From contig NZ_CP046194.1 in assembly GCF_012568845.1 (NCBI RefSeq), positions 263,042-327,041 on the forward strand: a stretch of DNA of 64,000 nt, given 5' to 3'. This document shows, piece by piece, positions 1 to 9,713 of this stretch. Each line of letters starts with the position of its first letter. The first letter of the stretch is position 1. The notes beneath the pieces were generated by a model, which was not told the DNA's origin, searched no databases, and saw nothing but the letters and a program-made list of their open reading frames with translations. Position numbers and translations under genes: made by a program. The DNA comes from Enterobacteriaceae endosymbiont of Donacia cincticornis (GTDB lineage Bacteria; Pseudomonadota; Gammaproteobacteria; Enterobacterales; Enterobacteriaceae).

Positions 1-34
1 ATAATTTTAATTTTGGTCCTAAATATTTAGCCAT
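1..34 (-). CDS. rpsD: 30S ribosomal protein S4, N-terminal fragment cut by window edge
   Basis: Only the first 11 codons lie in the window; the start ATG is at 34 on the minus strand and translates as MAKYLGPKLKL, the conserved N-terminus of S4 (E. coli begins MARYLGPKLKL). S4 is a primary 16S rRNA-binding protein of the small subunit. It follows rpsK by 60 nt in the usual alpha-operon order rpsM-rpsK-rpsD. The rest of the gene is beyond the left edge, so nothing can be said about its completeness. Confidence 0.85.
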   Translation of the reverse strand, partial: MAKYLGPKLKL

Positions 35-94
35 TATATTTTCCTAAAATATTTAAATTAAATTTAAAATGTAATTATAAAACAATAAGTTATT

Positions 95-466
95 TTATAC
101 TCTTCTTTTTTTTGGTGGTCTACATCCATTATGTGGTATAGGTGTAACATCTGTAATATTTGTAATTTTAAAACCAGCATTATTTAATGCTCTAATAGTA
201 GATTCTCTCCCTGGACCAGGACCTTTTACTATAATTTCTAAATTTTTAATACCATAATTTTTAACAATTTCAGCACATTTTTCTGCAGCTACTTGTGCTG
301 CAAAAGGAGTAGATTTTCTAGATCCTCTAAAACCAGATCCTCCAGCTGTAGCACATCCTAAAGAATTACCTTTTCTATCTGTAATAGTAACAATAGTATT
401 GTTAAAAGAAGCATGTATATGTGCTATACCATCTAATATTTGTTTTTTTAAATTTTTTTTTTTCAT
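95..466 (-). CDS. rpsK: 30S ribosomal protein S11
   Basis: S11 sits on the platform of the small subunit near the mRNA exit and contacts 16S rRNA. The 123-residue product keeps the family core ([15 protein letters not shown] near residue 16, [29 protein letters not shown]) and the invariant C-terminus [12 protein letters not shown]. It is about six residues shorter than the E. coli protein, all at the N-terminus. It lies 20 nt downstream of rpsM in the alpha operon. Confidence 0.98.
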   Translation of the reverse strand: MKKKNLKKQILDGIAHIHASFNNTIVTITDRKGNSLGCATAGGSGFRGSRKSTPFAAQVAAEKCAEIVKNYGIKNLEIIVKGPGPGRESTIRALNNAGFKITNITDVTPIPHNGCRPPKKRRV

Positions 467-486
467 TGTATATACCTATAATAATT

Positions 487-843
487 TTATTTTTTTATAT
501 ATTTATGTATCTTTTTTCTAGTACGTGCATTAGTTTTAGTACGTTGTCCTCGAACAGGTAATCCTTTTTTATGACGTAATCCTCTATAACATCCTAGATC
601 AACTAATCTTTTAATATTTAAATTGATACTTCTTCTTAGATCTCCTTCTATTTTAAATTTAGATATAGCATTTCTTAATAAATCTATTTTTTCTTTTGTA
701 AGATTATTAATTTTAATATTTTGAGAAATATTTGTTATTTTACATATATAAATCGCATTAGATGTCCCAATACCATAAATATTTTTTAAAGCAATTATTA
801 TGCGTTTATTATCAGGAATATTAACTCCAGCTATACGAATCAT
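487..843 (-). CDS. rpsM: 30S ribosomal protein S13
   Basis: S13 is a small-subunit head protein that bridges to the large subunit and contacts P-site tRNA. The 118-residue product equals the E. coli length and carries the RIAGVNIP start, the helix-hairpin GIG motif (IYGIGTSNA) and the basic tail with [24 protein letters not shown]. It is the first gene of the alpha operon segment here, 59 nt after rpmJ, as in E. coli. Confidence 0.98.
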   Translation of the reverse strand: MIRIAGVNIPDNKRIIIALKNIYGIGTSNAIYICKITNISQNIKINNLTKEKIDLLRNAISKFKIEGDLRRSINLNIKRLVDLGCYRGLRHKKGLPVRGQRTKTNARTRKKIHKYIKK

Positions 844-902
844 TTTATATCCTTTAATATTATAAATTATTGTACATATATGAAATTATAAAATTGATTT
901 AG

Positions 903-1019
903 TTATCCTTGACGTTGTTTATGTTTAGGATCTGTTTTACAAAAAACATGTATTATTCTTTTTCTACGAATAATTTTACAATTACGACATATTTTTTTAA
1001 TTGAAGTACGAACTTTCAT
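903..1019 (-). CDS. rpmJ: 50S ribosomal protein L36, zinc-binding form
   Basis: A 38-codon gene on the minus strand starting with ATG at 1019 and ending TAA at 903-905. The product begins [17 protein letters not shown] and ends DPKHKQRQG, matching L36 at its normal length of 38. The zinc-ribbon ligands are visible: two cysteines in CRNC, a third in HVFCK and a histidine in PKHKQ, so this is the zinc-binding C+ form. It sits between secY and rpsM, its usual place at the end of the spc operon. Confidence 0.96.
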   Translation of the reverse strand: MKVRTSIKKICRNCKIIRRKRIIHVFCKTDPKHKQRQG

Positions 1020-1061
1020 TTTATTATATTTCCAAAATATTATTATATTTTTTTTATAAAA

Positions 1062-2390
1062 TTAACTTTTAAAATTTATTTTTTTAAGTATAGACTCATA
1101 CTGAGTAGACATAATTAATGTTTGAATTTGTGTTATAAAATCTATAATTACAACTATTACTATAAGTAATGATGTGCCACTAAAATAAAACGGGATAGTA
1201 ATAATACTACGTAAAAATTCAGGAAAGAGACATATAAATGTGATATACAAACTTCCAGTGCATGTTAATCGCATAAGTATTTTTTTAATATATTTAGCCG
1301 TTTGTTTTCCTGGACGAATACCAGAAATATAAGCTCCTGATTTTTTTAAATTATCTGAAGTTTCTTCAGGATTAAAAACTAAAAGAGTATAAAAAAAACA
1401 AAAAAATACAATTGCTGATATATATAATATCATATAAATAGGTTGTTTTGGTTGTAAAGAAATAGAAATATTTTTTATCCAACTATAATCAGTAATATTA
1501 CTAAACCATGCAAATATTGTAGAAATAAATAAAATAATACTAGAAGAAAATATTGCAGGTATTACTCCAGACATATTAATTTTTAATGGTAAATGAGTAT
1601 TTTGTTGTGTATTATACATTTGTCTTCCATAATATCTTCTAGCATATTGTACTACTATTTTCCTTTGTCCCTTTTCTATAAAAACAATAAATAAAGTAAT
1701 AAAAAATATAAATAATAATAATACTAAAATAGTAAAAAAATTTAAATTTCCTATTTTTATTTGTGAAATAATTTGATTTACTGTAGAAGGTAAAGCAGCT
1801 AATATTCCTACTACTATGATAATGGAAACTCCATTACCAATACCTCTTTTTGTAATTTGTCTACCTAACCACATTAGAAATGTAGTACCAGTAATTAAAC
1901 TTAAAATAGAAATTATATAAAAATAAAAATCTATATGTATTACTAAATTATTCATACCTGGAATATGAGATAATCCAATAGTTATTCCAATTGCTTGAAT
2001 TATAGATAAAATTAATGTACTATATTTGGTATATTTATTAATTTTTTTTTTACCAGCATCACCTTCTTTTTTTAAAGCTATAAAAAAGGGATTAATTGAT
2101 GTTAGGATTTGTATTATAATAGATGCAGATATATAAGGCATAACTCCTAAAGCGAAAATTGAAGCTCTACTTAATGCTCCACCAGAGAACATATTAAACA
2201 TATCAATAATAGTACCATGTTGTTTAAGAATTAGTGCATGTAAAACACTTGTATTAATTCCTGGAATTGGTATAAATGAACCTATTCGGAAAATAATAAT
2301 AGAACTTATAAAAAAAATAAATCTTTTTCTTAATTCAATAAAACCATTTTTAGTACTTTGGAAATTTATTTGATTAAATGATTTAATCAT
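1062..2390 (-). CDS. secY: Protein translocase channel subunit SecY
   Basis: SecY is the ten-helix inner-membrane channel through which unfolded proteins are exported or inserted. The 442-residue product (E. coli 443) has the amphipathic N-terminal segment [10 protein letters not shown], ten hydrophobic segments, the plug region after GSFIPIPG, and the C-terminal cytoplasmic loop with [22 protein letters not shown], which contacts SecA and the ribosome. It lies 7 nt after rplO inside the spc operon. SecE and SecG are also encoded in this window, so the full SecYEG core is present. Confidence 0.98.
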   Translation of the reverse strand: MIKSFNQINFQSTKNGFIELRKRFIFFISSIIIFRIGSFIPIPGINTSVLHALILKQHGTIIDMFNMFSGGALSRASIFALGVMPYISASIIIQILTSINPFFIALKKEGDAGKKKINKYTKYSTLILSIIQAIGITIGLSHIPGMNNLVIHIDFYFYIISILSLITGTTFLMWLGRQITKRGIGNGVSIIIVVGILAALPSTVNQIISQIKIGNLNFFTILVLLLFIFFITLFIVFIEKGQRKIVVQYARRYYGRQMYNTQQNTHLPLKINMSGVIPAIFSSSIILFISTIFAWFSNITDYSWIKNISISLQPKQPIYMILYISAIVFFCFFYTLLVFNPEETSDNLKKSGAYISGIRPGKQTAKYIKKILMRLTCTGSLYITFICLFPEFLRSIITIPFYFSGTSLLIVIVVIIDFITQIQTLIMSTQYESILKKINFKS

Positions 2391-2397
2391 TTACTTT

Positions 2398-2826
2398 TTA
2401 TTCCTCAATTATTCCGCCTAATTTTTTAATAATTATTTTGACATTTTTTGTACAATTTAATTTAATAATTTTTTTAGGAGTATTTATATTTCCTTTATTA
2501 ATAATTTTAATATATTTAATTTTTTTCTTAATTATTTTAGCTGATTTTAAAATATTTAAATCAACATAACTTCCATCTATTTTATTTAAATCACTTAATC
2601 TAATTTCTTGAGAAAAAATTTTTTTTTTTGATCTAAAACCAAATTTAGGTAATCTTCTATGTAATGGAGTTTGTCCTCCTTCAAAAGATTTATTAATATT
2701 ATAACCAGAACGAGATTTTTGTCCTTTATGACCTCTTCCACTAGTTTTTCCTTTACCTGAACCTATTCCCCTTCCTAATCTTTTTTTATTATTTTTAATT
2801 TTAGAAAATAAATTATTTAAATACAT
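2398..2826 (-). CDS. rplO: 50S ribosomal protein L15
   Basis: L15 binds 23S rRNA late in large-subunit assembly. The 142-residue product (E. coli 144) has the glycine/arginine-rich N-terminal extension [20 protein letters not shown] and the [17 protein letters not shown] motif near residues 48-65; the C-terminal globular part is lysine/isoleucine-rich but aligns in length. It follows rpmD by a single nucleotide and precedes secY by 7 nt. Confidence 0.97.
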   Translation of the reverse strand: MYLNNLFSKIKNNKKRLGRGIGSGKGKTSGRGHKGQKSRSGYNINKSFEGGQTPLHRRLPKFGFRSKKKIFSQEIRLSDLNKIDGSYVDLNILKSAKIIKKKIKYIKIINKGNINTPKKIIKLNCTKNVKIIIKKLGGIIEE

Positions 2827-2827
2827 A

Positions 2828-3007
2828 TTAATGTATAACCTTAATCATGTAAGAAATTTTTTTAATCATACCTAAAATACTAGATGTGTTATTTTTTATA
2901 ATAGTATGTCCAATATGTTTTAGTCCTAAACTAATTAAAATTGCTTTATGTTTAGGTAATCTACCTATAGCACTTTTAATTTGTATAATTTTAATTTTTT
3001 TTAACAC
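2828..3007 (-). CDS. rpmD: 50S ribosomal protein L30, GTG start overlapping rpsE
   Basis: A 59-codon gene (E. coli L30 is also 59) on the minus strand. The only in-frame start that gives a full-length protein is GTG at 3007; it reads through [19 protein letters not shown] and LGLKHIGHT, both L30 signatures, to a TAA at 2828-2830. The start lies inside the 3' end of rpsE, so the two genes overlap by 17 nt, which suggests translational coupling. It is in the expected place between rpsE and rplO. Confidence is high for identity; the exact start rests on length and alignment. Confidence 0.93.
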   Translation of the reverse strand: MLKKIKIIQIKSAIGRLPKHKAILISLGLKHIGHTIIKNNTSSILGMIKKISYMIKVIH

Positions 3008-3521
3008 TGTTTATATTCCTTTTTATTTCTTCTATAGTTTTATTTCTTTTAGCTGCAATCATTTTTAATGAATGTATATTAGATAAACCTTTAATTGTTG
3101 CTTTAACGATATTTATTGGATTAGTTGATCCATATGCTTTAGCTAAAACATTATAAATTCCTACAACTTCTAATACTGCTCTCATTGCTCCTCCTGCTAT
3201 AATACCAGTTCCTTCTGATGCAGGTTGTATAAAAACAAATGAACCAGTATGATGTCCTTTAATAGGATATTGTATCGTATTATTTTTTATAAAAATATTA
3301 ATCATATTTTTTTTAGCTTTTTCCATAGCTTTTTGTATCGCACTAGGTACTTCTTTTGCTTTACCATATCCAAAACCAATTCTTCCTTTACCATTACCTA
3401 CTACTGTTAGAGCTGTAAAAGAAAAAATACGTCCCCCTTTTACAGTTTTAGAAACTCTATTAATAGTAATTAATTTCTCTTTTAATTCATTATTTTTATT
3501 TTTATCATTATAAATATTCAT
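2991..3521 (-). CDS. rpsE: 30S ribosomal protein S5
   Basis: S5 is a small-subunit protein involved in decoding accuracy and mRNA unwinding at the entry channel. The 176-residue product (E. coli 167) has the double-stranded RNA-binding N-terminal part ([28 protein letters not shown]) and the C-terminal motif [15 protein letters not shown] followed by KAYGSTNP. It runs about nine residues longer than E. coli, and its last codons overlap the start of rpmD. Spc operon, 24 nt after rplR. Confidence 0.98.
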   Translation of the reverse strand: MNIYNDKNKNNELKEKLITINRVSKTVKGGRIFSFTALTVVGNGKGRIGFGYGKAKEVPSAIQKAMEKAKKNMINIFIKNNTIQYPIKGHHTGSFVFIQPASEGTGIIAGGAMRAVLEVVGIYNVLAKAYGSTNPINIVKATIKGLSNIHSLKMIAAKRNKTIEEIKRNINSVKKN

Positions 3522-3545
3522 AAATATTTTTCTTTTAAAAATTAA

Positions 3546-3899
3546 TTAAAAATTTAAACCTGTATCACGTGCAGAATTTGCCAATGCTTTAATACGTCCG
3601 TGATATTTAAATCCAGATCGATCAAATGATACACTTAAAATACCTTTTTTAATAGATCTTTTTGCTATTTTGGTCCCAATTAAAATTGCAGCTTTAATAT
3701 TTCCAGTATAAGTTAATTTTTTTTTTATTTTTTTTTCTAATGTTGAAGCTGTTATTAAAATTTTATTATCTATAGAAATTATTTGTGCATATATATGGCG
3801 TGAAGTACGATGTACTGATAAACGTATATGTTTAAATTTTTGTAAATTTTTACGAAATTTAGTAGCTCTACGCATACGAGAAATTTTTTTTGTATTCAT
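3546..3899 (-). CDS. rplR: 50S ribosomal protein L18
   Basis: L18 binds 5S rRNA with L5 and attaches it to the large subunit. The 117-residue product has the same length as in E. coli, with the basic N-terminus [16 protein letters not shown], the [12 protein letters not shown] segment and the C-terminal [20 protein letters not shown] motif. It lies between rplF and rpsE in the spc operon. Confidence 0.98.
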   Translation of the reverse strand: MNTKKISRMRRATKFRKNLQKFKHIRLSVHRTSRHIYAQIISIDNKILITASTLEKKIKKKLTYTGNIKAAILIGTKIAKRSIKKGILSVSFDRSGFKYHGRIKALANSARDTGLNF

Positions 3900-3929
3900 A
3901 ATTATATTTTAAAAACCTTATTTTAAATA

Positions 3930-4463
3930 TTATTTTTTTTTGGCTTCTTTTATTTTTATTATTTCATAACTATAACGAATACCTTTTCCTTTATATGGTT
4001 CTGGAGGACGATAAGACCTGATATTTGCTGCTACTTGACCTAATAATTGTTTATCTATTCCTTTTAAAATAATTTCATTTTGATTTAAACATTTGCCAAT
4101 AATACCATTAGGTATGGTATACAATATTGTATGTGAAAAACCTATCATTAAATGTAATATATTTTTTTCAAGAGAAAATTTATAACCTACTCCAAATAAT
4201 ATTAATTTTTTTTGAAAACCTTTTATAATTCCAATAATCATTGAATTTACTAAAGAACGAACTGTTCCTGCTTGTGCCCATCCATTTTTACATTTTATTT
4301 TTGGTTTAAATGATATTTTATTATTATTTAAAATAATATTAACATTTTTATTAAATGTATTTTTTAATATTTTATTATTACTTAATACACTTACTGTTTG
4401 TTTATTCACAATAATTTTTATATTATCTGGAATAATAATTAATTTTTTTGCTATTCTAGACAT
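3930..4463 (-). CDS. rplF: 50S ribosomal protein L6
   Basis: L6 lies near the sarcin-ricin loop and the factor-binding centre of the large subunit. The 177-residue product equals the E. coli length and shows the two-repeat fold, MSRIAKKLIIIP at the N-terminus, GVGYKFSLE in the second repeat, and the C-terminal family signature RSYRPPEPYKGKGIRY. The middle is noticeably asparagine/lysine-enriched compared with free-living relatives, as expected from AT pressure. It follows rpsH by 15 nt. Confidence 0.98.
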   Translation of the reverse strand: MSRIAKKLIIIPDNIKIIVNKQTVSVLSNNKILKNTFNKNVNIILNNNKISFKPKIKCKNGWAQAGTVRSLVNSMIIGIIKGFQKKLILFGVGYKFSLEKNILHLMIGFSHTILYTIPNGIIGKCLNQNEIILKGIDKQLLGQVAANIRSYRPPEPYKGKGIRYSYEIIKIKEAKKK

Positions 4464-4478
4464 TATTTCATATACCTC

Positions 4479-4871
4479 TTAAGAAACATAACATATAATC
4501 TCACCACCTAATCCATACTGTCTTGCATAATAATCAGTCATTAATCCTTTAGATGTTGAAACTATAGCAATACCTAAACCAGCTATTACCTTAGGTAAAA
4601 ATCTTTTTTTTTTATAGATTCTTAATCCTGGACGACTAATGCAATTTATTTTTTCTATTACACCTTTTCCTTTGAAATATTTTAAATGAATTTCTAATAA
4701 AATATTATTTTTATTAATAATACTAAGATTTTTTATATATCCTTCTGATTTTAAAATTTGGGCAATAGCATTTTTAAATTTTGAATATTGCATAATAATT
4801 TTAGATTTATTTGATAGTTGTCCATTACGTATACGTGTAAACATATCTGCTACTGGATTTTGTATACTCAT
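4479..4871 (-). CDS. rpsH: 30S ribosomal protein S8
   Basis: S8 is a primary 16S rRNA binder in the central domain; in E. coli it also represses the spc operon by binding mRNA near the L5 start. The 130-residue product equals the E. coli length, with [18 protein letters not shown] at the start and the C-terminal signature [19 protein letters not shown] followed by GGEIICYVS. It is located between rpsN and rplF. I see no clear S8 target helix before rplE, but cannot fold the region here. Confidence 0.98.
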   Translation of the reverse strand: MSIQNPVADMFTRIRNGQLSNKSKIIMQYSKFKNAIAQILKSEGYIKNLSIINKNNILLEIHLKYFKGKGVIEKINCISRPGLRIYKKKRFLPKVIAGLGIAIVSTSKGLMTDYYARQYGLGGEIICYVS

Positions 4872-4908
4872 ATTAATATAATCCTATGTTTTTAAAAATA
4901 TTATAAAA

Positions 4909-5214
4909 TTACCAACTAGATTTTTTTAATCCTGGAATATCTCCTTTCATCGCAGCTTCTCTTAATTTAATTCTGCTCAATCCAAATTTTCTTAAAAATG
5001 CATGGGGACGACCAGTTAATTTACATCTATTTCTTTGTCTTGATAAACTAGAATCTCTAGGAAGAGATTGTAGTTTAAAAATAGCATCTAAACGAGATTT
5101 ATTAGATGTATTTATATTAGAAATTATTTTTTTTAATTTTTGCCTTTTTAAAAAAAATTTCTTTCCTAATTTTATACGTTTTAATTCACGCATTTGAATA
5201 GATTTTTTTGTCAT
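4909..5214 (-). CDS. rpsN: 30S ribosomal protein S14, zinc-free form
   Basis: S14 is a head protein of the small subunit. The 101-residue product has the E. coli length and the C-terminal signature [21 protein letters not shown] and ends LKKSSW. It lacks the CxxC pairs of the short zinc-binding paralogue, so it is the long C-minus form. Located 14 nt after rplE in the spc operon. Confidence 0.98.
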   Translation of the reverse strand: MTKKSIQMRELKRIKLGKKFFLKRQKLKKIISNINTSNKSRLDAIFKLQSLPRDSSLSRQRNRCKLTGRPHAFLRKFGLSRIKLREAAMKGDIPGLKKSSW

Positions 5215-5228
5215 TTAAAATCCTTAAT

Positions 5229-5768
5229 TTATAATTTAAATGGAAAATTAAATGCATTAAATAATGCATAACTTTCTTGATTCGAAATTTTATTAGTAGT
5301 TATTGTAATATCTAAACCTCTAATATAATCTATTTTATCAAAATTAATTTCTGGGAAAATTATTTGTTCTTTTATACCAATACTATAATTACCATTTTTA
5401 TCAAAAGATTTTTTAGATAAACCTCTAAAATCTCTAATTCTAGGAAGAACTATTAATAATAAACGATCAAAAAAACTCCACATTTTTTTTTTTCTTAACG
5501 TAACTTTACATCCGATAGGATATCCTTTTCTTATTTTAAAACTAGCTATAGATTTACGTGCTTTTGTTATTATAGGTTTTTGTCCACTAATAAGTGTTAA
5601 ATCGTTGATAGCATTATCTAAATTTTTTTTATCAAGAATAGCTTTACCTACTCCCATATTTAAAGTAATTTTTTTTATACAAGGAACTTGCATAACAGAA
5701 GTATATTTAAATTCTAGTATTAATTTTTTAATGATTTTTTTTTTATAAAAACTATATAATTTTAACAT
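5229..5768 (-). CDS. rplE: 50S ribosomal protein L5
   Basis: L5 binds 5S rRNA and contacts P-site tRNA. The 179-residue product equals the E. coli length. Recognisable blocks are [14 protein letters not shown] near residue 28, [20 protein letters not shown], and [20 protein letters not shown] around residues 110-130. It follows rplX by 17 nt and is followed by rpsN. Confidence 0.98.
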   Translation of the reverse strand: MLKLYSFYKKKIIKKLILEFKYTSVMQVPCIKKITLNMGVGKAILDKKNLDNAINDLTLISGQKPIITKARKSIASFKIRKGYPIGCKVTLRKKKMWSFFDRLLLIVLPRIRDFRGLSKKSFDKNGNYSIGIKEQIIFPEINFDKIDYIRGLDITITTNKISNQESYALFNAFNFPFKL

Positions 5769-5785
5769 TTAATATCATCTTTAAT

Positions 5786-6109
5786 TTATTTTAAATTTTT
5801 ATTATTAGATTTAAAAAATCTCTTTTTAATCCCTTTTTCATATTTAATTTTTATTTTATCTGCTTTATTTTTTTCAATATTAAAAATAGCTATATTAGAA
5901 ATATGAATTGCAGCTTCTTTTTCTATAATTCCACCTGTATGTGATATTGCAGGATTAGGTTTACTATGTTTTTTTATAATATTTATACCTTTTACTATTA
6001 CAAATTTTTTTTTTATAAAACATTTAATTAAACCTCTTTTCCCTTTATCTTTTCCTTTTAGAATAACTACTTCATCATTACAATGTAATTTATTCATATA
6101 TTTACTCAT
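5786..6109 (-). CDS. rplX: 50S ribosomal protein L24
   Basis: L24 is one of the two assembly-initiating proteins of the large subunit. The 107-residue product (E. coli 104) has the KOW motif near the N-terminus (DEVVILKGKDKGKRG) and the KHSKPNPAISHTGGIIEKEA block. The C-terminus is lysine-rich and slightly extended. It starts 4 nt after the rplN stop codon, consistent with tight coupling. Confidence 0.97.
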   Translation of the reverse strand: MSKYMNKLHCNDEVVILKGKDKGKRGLIKCFIKKKFVIVKGINIIKKHSKPNPAISHTGGIIEKEAAIHISNIAIFNIEKNKADKIKIKYEKGIKKRFFKSNNKNLK

Positions 6110-6113
6110 TGAT

Positions 6114-6485
6114 TTAAATAACTTCTGGAGCTAATGAAATAATTTTCATAAATTTTTCATTTCTTAACTCTCTAGTAATTGGACCAAAAATTCTTGTACC
6201 AATTAATTGTTCATTAGTATCATTTAATAATACACATGAATTATGGTCAAAACGTATTATTGAACCATCAAAACGTCTTATGCCTTTTTTAGTTCTAACA
6301 ATGACTGCTTTTAATACATCACCTTTTTTTACTTTACCTCTAGGAATTGCATCTTTTATAGTAACTTTAATAATATCTCCAATATTAGCATAACGACGTC
6401 TTGATCCACCTAATACTTTAATACACATAACATTTTTAGCACCAGAATTATCTGCAACATTTAATATTGTATGTTCTTGTATCAT
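6114..6485 (-). CDS. rplN: 50S ribosomal protein L14
   Basis: L14 forms an intersubunit bridge and is the first gene of the spc operon in E. coli. The 123-residue product equals the E. coli length and starts [20 protein letters not shown]; the signature [20 protein letters not shown] and the terminal [18 protein letters not shown] are present. It is preceded by a 100-nt spacer after rpsQ, the largest gap in the ribosomal block and the likely S10/spc boundary. Confidence 0.98.
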   Translation of the reverse strand: MIQEHTILNVADNSGAKNVMCIKVLGGSRRRYANIGDIIKVTIKDAIPRGKVKKGDVLKAVIVRTKKGIRRFDGSIIRFDHNSCVLLNDTNEQLIGTRIFGPITRELRNEKFMKIISLAPEVI

Positions 6486-6542
6486 ATATTTTTTATCTTT
6501 TTTTACTGTAAATAATTTTATGAAATTGTTACAATAATATAC

Positions 6543-6571
6543 ATTATAAATTTTATAAAAATTTGTTTAAA
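6543..6571 (-). promoter_or_regulatory. Possible spc promoter before rplN
   Basis: The 100-nt spacer between rpsQ and rplN contains TATAAT (minus strand, 6543-6548) with TTTAAA 17 nt upstream (6566-6571). The position matches the E. coli spc promoter. In DNA this AT-rich a TATAAT occurs by chance often, so the call rests mostly on context. Confidence 0.25.
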
Positions 6572-6585
6572 ATAGAATTTTATAA

Positions 6586-6840
6586 TCAAATTATAGATTT
6601 TTTAATAATTTTAATTAAAATCCAAGATTTGGTTTTAGATAGTGGACGAGATTCTTTAATTTCAACTAAATCTCCGATATTACATTTGTTTTTTTCATCA
6701 TGTACATGTAATTTTGTAGTACGATTAATATATTTTCCATATACAGGATGTTTTACTAATTTAGTAATGTGAACAACGATAGATTTTTGCATTTTATTAC
6801 TTATAACCTTACCTTTTAAGGTTTTCATTCTTTTTTGCAT
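6586..6840 (-). CDS. rpsQ: 30S ribosomal protein S17
   Basis: S17 is a primary 16S rRNA-binding protein of the small-subunit body. The 84-residue product equals the E. coli length when started at 6840, with the threonine of [19 protein letters not shown] aligning at position 7 as in E. coli, which supports this start over the internal Met at 6828. The signature [18 protein letters not shown] is present near the C-terminus. Its first 32 nt overlap the extended end of rpmC. Last gene of the S10 operon. Confidence 0.96.
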   Translation of the reverse strand: MQKRMKTLKGKVISNKMQKSIVVHITKLVKHPVYGKYINRTTKLHVHDEKNKCNIGDLVEIKESRPLSKTKSWILIKIIKKSII

Positions 6841-7039
6841 AAATTTTTAATCCTTTTTTTCTTTGTGATAGAATTGTTTTTATTCTTGCAATATTTTTTC
6901 TTGATTTTTTTAATAAATGAGTATGTTTTAAGTTTTTTGATGCTAATTGTATTTTTAAATTAAATTGTTCTCTAGATAAACTTAATAGTTCATTTTTTAA
7001 TTCTTTATTTTTTAGTTTTAAAAGATCACTTATTTTCAT
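6809..7039 (-). CDS. rpmC: 50S ribosomal protein L29 with C-terminal extension
   Basis: L29 lies at the peptide exit tunnel next to L23. The product begins [19 protein letters not shown] and has the family core [33 protein letters not shown]. It is 76 residues long against 63 in E. coli: the usual stop position has been passed and a basic tail of about 13 residues (ending NENLKR) runs 32 nt into rpsQ in another frame. It starts 12 nt after rplP. Confidence 0.95.
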   Translation of the reverse strand: MKISDLLKLKNKELKNELLSLSREQFNLKIQLASKNLKHTHLLKKSRKNIARIKTILSQRKKGLKIYAKKNENLKR

Positions 7040-7051
7040 ATAATATATATT

Positions 7052-7450
7052 TTATTTTTTTAAAAAAATTGTTTGAACAGATAATTTTGCTGCACCTAAT
7101 CTTAAAGCTTTATGTGCAATTTCTTCTGTAATTCCGTCAATTTCATATAAAATTCTTCCTGGTTGAATTAAAGCTACCCAATATTCGACATTACCTTTAC
7201 CTTTCCCCATTCTTACTTCTAAAGGTTTTTCTGTAATAGGTTTATCAGGAAAAATTCTAATCCATATTTTTCCTTGTCTTTTCATAGCATGGCTAATAGC
7301 TCTTCTTGCAGATTCTATTTGTTTAGAAGTAATTCTCCCCCTTTCAATAGCTTTTAAAGCATAAATACCAAAATGAATATTCATGTTTATAACTCCACGA
7401 TTTCTTCCCTTTTGCATTTTCCTAAATTTTGTACGTTTTGGTTGTAACAT
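7052..7450 (-). CDS. rplP: 50S ribosomal protein L16
   Basis: L16 helps position A-site tRNA acceptor arms in the large subunit. The 132-residue product (E. coli 136) starts [19 protein letters not shown] and carries the [27 protein letters not shown] and [14 protein letters not shown] blocks. Four residues are missing at the C-terminus relative to E. coli. Located between rpsC and rpmC. Confidence 0.98.
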   Translation of the reverse strand: MLQPKRTKFRKMQKGRNRGVINMNIHFGIYALKAIERGRITSKQIESARRAISHAMKRQGKIWIRIFPDKPITEKPLEVRMGKGKGNVEYWVALIQPGRILYEIDGITEEIAHKALRLGAAKLSVQTIFLKK

Positions 7451-7468
7451 TATATTAATCTCCTTTTT

Positions 7469-8179
7469 TTATTTTCGTCCCTTATTTTTTTGTATTTTAT
7501 AAGAATGATGTGTAATACTTTTTGTAAAAGTTGTTTTTTTTTTAAAAGTATTTTCTAATATTTCTCCTTTAAAAATCCAAACTTTTACTCCTATTATACC
7601 ATAGGTAGTATGTGCTTCTGATAAACTAAAATCGATATCTGCTCTTAAAGTATGTAATGGTACTCTACCTTCTCTATACCATTCTGTACGTGCGATTTCT
7701 GTTCCTCCTAAACGACCACTAACTTCTACTTTGACACCTTTTGCTCCTAATCTTATAGAATTTTGTACTGCTCTTTTCATAACTCTTCTAAACATAATTC
7801 TTTTTTCTAGTTGTGCAGATATAATATCAGCTACTAATTTTGCTTCTAATTCTGGTTTTCTAACTTCTGTTATATTCACTTGCACAGGTACTTTAGTAAT
7901 TTTATATATTATTTTCCTAAGTTTTTCTACATCTTCACCTTTTTTTCCTATAACTATTCCAGGACGTGCTGTATGAATATTTACTCTAATACTTTTAGAT
8001 GGTCTTTCTATTATAATTTTAGAAACAGATGCTTTTGCTAATTTTTTTTTTAAAAATTTTCTTACTTGAAAATCACTATATAAATAATTAGCATAATCTT
8101 TTTTATTGGCGTACCAAATAGAATTCCATATTTTTGTTATTCCTAATCTTAAACCATTAGGATGTGTTTTTTGTCCCAT
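7469..8179 (-). CDS. rpsC: 30S ribosomal protein S3
   Basis: S3 forms part of the mRNA entry channel and contributes to ribosomal helicase activity. The 236-residue product (E. coli 233) starts [16 protein letters not shown], contains the KH domain with [20 protein letters not shown] around residues 60-80, and the C-terminal domain signature [21 protein letters not shown] lysine-rich tail ends the protein. Follows rplV by 15 nt. Confidence 0.98.
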   Translation of the reverse strand: MGQKTHPNGLRLGITKIWNSIWYANKKDYANYLYSDFQVRKFLKKKLAKASVSKIIIERPSKSIRVNIHTARPGIVIGKKGEDVEKLRKIIYKITKVPVQVNITEVRKPELEAKLVADIISAQLEKRIMFRRVMKRAVQNSIRLGAKGVKVEVSGRLGGTEIARTEWYREGRVPLHTLRADIDFSLSEAHTTYGIIGVKVWIFKGEILENTFKKKTTFTKSITHHSYKIQKNKGRK

Positions 8180-8194
8180 TTATATTTTCCTTAA

Positions 8195-8530
8195 TTAAGA
8201 ATTATCTGTTAAAATAATAGTAATATGACTTGTGTATTTTAAAATTCTATCTGATCTACCTTTAGCTCTAGGCATAATACGTTTCATATTTGTACCTAAA
8301 TCTATATATATTTTTTTTATAAATAAATTATCAATATCTAATCCATAATTATGTTCGGCATTAGATATAGCTGAATTTAATGTTTTTTTTATTAAAAAAG
8401 CAGATTTTTTATTTGAAAAATTTAAAATATCCAGAGCTTTAGATATTTTTTCTCCTCTAATAAGATTAGCTATAAGTCTTAATTTTTGTGCAGAAGAAGG
8501 AGCATATTTATATTTTGATAAAATTTCCAT
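8195..8530 (-). CDS. rplV: 50S ribosomal protein L22
   Basis: L22 lines the peptide exit tunnel with L4. The 111-residue product (E. coli 110) shows [18 protein letters not shown] at the N-terminus, [17 protein letters not shown] in the middle, and the tunnel-hairpin block with [16 protein letters not shown]. Located between rpsS and rpsC. Confidence 0.98.
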   Translation of the reverse strand: MEILSKYKYAPSSAQKLRLIANLIRGEKISKALDILNFSNKKSAFLIKKTLNSAISNAEHNYGLDIDNLFIKKIYIDLGTNMKRIMPRAKGRSDRILKYTSHITIILTDNS

Positions 8531-8565
8531 TTTTTTTACTCATTTTATAAACAAAATTTATATTT

Positions 8566-8853
8566 TTATTTTTTTAAAGTTTTTTTTATTTTTTTATCAG
8601 CTGTATGTCCTCTATATGTACGTGTAGGAGAAAATTCACCTAATTTATGGCCAACCATCTCATTAGTAATATATATTGGAATATGTTGACGACCATTATG
8701 TACTGCTATAGTTAATCCGATCATATTTGGAAATATAGTGGAACGTCTAGACCATGTTTTTAATGGTTTTTTATCTTTATTTATTATTGCTTTTTCAATT
8801 TTTTTAAATAAATGTTTATCTATAAAAGGACCTTTTTTCAAGGAACGAGACAT
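8566..8853 (-). CDS. rpsS: 30S ribosomal protein S19
   Basis: S19 is a head protein forming a complex with S13 and bridging to the large subunit. The 95-residue product (E. coli 92) begins [15 protein letters not shown] and carries [20 protein letters not shown] and the signature [18 protein letters not shown]. It lies 20 nt after rplB. Confidence 0.98.
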   Translation of the reverse strand: MSRSLKKGPFIDKHLFKKIEKAIINKDKKPLKTWSRRSTIFPNMIGLTIAVHNGRQHIPIYITNEMVGHKLGEFSPTRTYRGHTADKKIKKTLKK

Positions 8854-8873
8854 TACTGATTACCTTTTTTATA

Positions 8874-9695
8874 TTAAATAGTACGATGTTTTATAATATA
8901 TTTATTTGTTCTTTTATTTTTTCTGGTTTTTTTACCTTTTGTTTTAACTCCCCAAGGAGTAACAGGATGTTTACCAAAATTTTTACCTTCTCCCCCCCCG
9001 TGGGGATGATCTATAGGATTCATTGCAGTTCCTCTAACTGTAGGTCTTATACCTTTCCAACGTTTTGCTCCTGCTTTACCAAATGATTTTAACATATGTT
9101 CATTATTACCAATTTCACCTAGTGTAGCTCGACAATCAGATTTAATTTTACGAATTTCTCCAGATTTTAATCTTAAAGTTATATAAGATTTTTCTTTTGC
9201 TATTAATTGTACATATGTTCCGGCAGCTCTAGCTATTTGTCCACCTTTTCCAGGTTTCATTTCTACATTATGTAAAATAGTACCTACTGGAATATTTTTC
9301 ATAGGTAAAGTGTTACCTATTTTAATATTAATATTTTTTCCCGATTTGACTATATCACCAATTTTTAAATTTTTGGGAGATAAAATATATTTTCTTACAC
9401 CATCTTTATATTTAATTAACGCAATATTAGCAGAACGATTTGGATCATATTCTATATGTTCTACTATAGCAGGAATATTATCTTTATTTCTTTTAAAATC
9501 TATAATACGATATAATTTTTTATGTCCTCCTCCAATATGACGAGTTGTAATTCTACCATTATTATTTCTTCCCCCTGATTTATATTTTTTTTCTAGTTGA
9601 GGATAAAATGGTTTTCCTTTATATAAAAGGTTATTAACAACTTTAACCATATGTCTTCTACCAGGAGATGTAGGTTTATATTTTTTAATTGTCAT
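8874..9695 (-). CDS. rplB: 50S ribosomal protein L2
   Basis: L2 is required for subunit association and supports the peptidyl transferase centre. The 273-residue product equals the E. coli length. The invariant block [12 protein letters not shown] near residue 225 is intact, including the histidine linked to peptidyl transfer in E. coli. This block is encoded by a run of eight G (minus strand; C8 at 8992-8999), striking in such AT-rich DNA. Located between rplW and rpsS. Confidence 0.98.
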   Translation of the reverse strand: MTIKKYKPTSPGRRHMVKVVNNLLYKGKPFYPQLEKKYKSGGRNNNGRITTRHIGGGHKKLYRIIDFKRNKDNIPAIVEHIEYDPNRSANIALIKYKDGVRKYILSPKNLKIGDIVKSGKNINIKIGNTLPMKNIPVGTILHNVEMKPGKGGQIARAAGTYVQLIAKEKSYITLRLKSGEIRKIKSDCRATLGEIGNNEHMLKSFGKAGAKRWKGIRPTVRGTAMNPIDHPHGGGEGKNFGKHPVTPWGVKTKGKKTRKNKRTNKYIIKHRTI

Positions 9696-9713
9696 TTTTT
9701 AAAAATTTAATCC

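Noticed and set aside
2886-3068. Open frame on the plus strand of about 60 codons.
   Set aside because: It lies opposite the rpmD and rpsE coding sequences, which are clearly conserved; no recognisable product.
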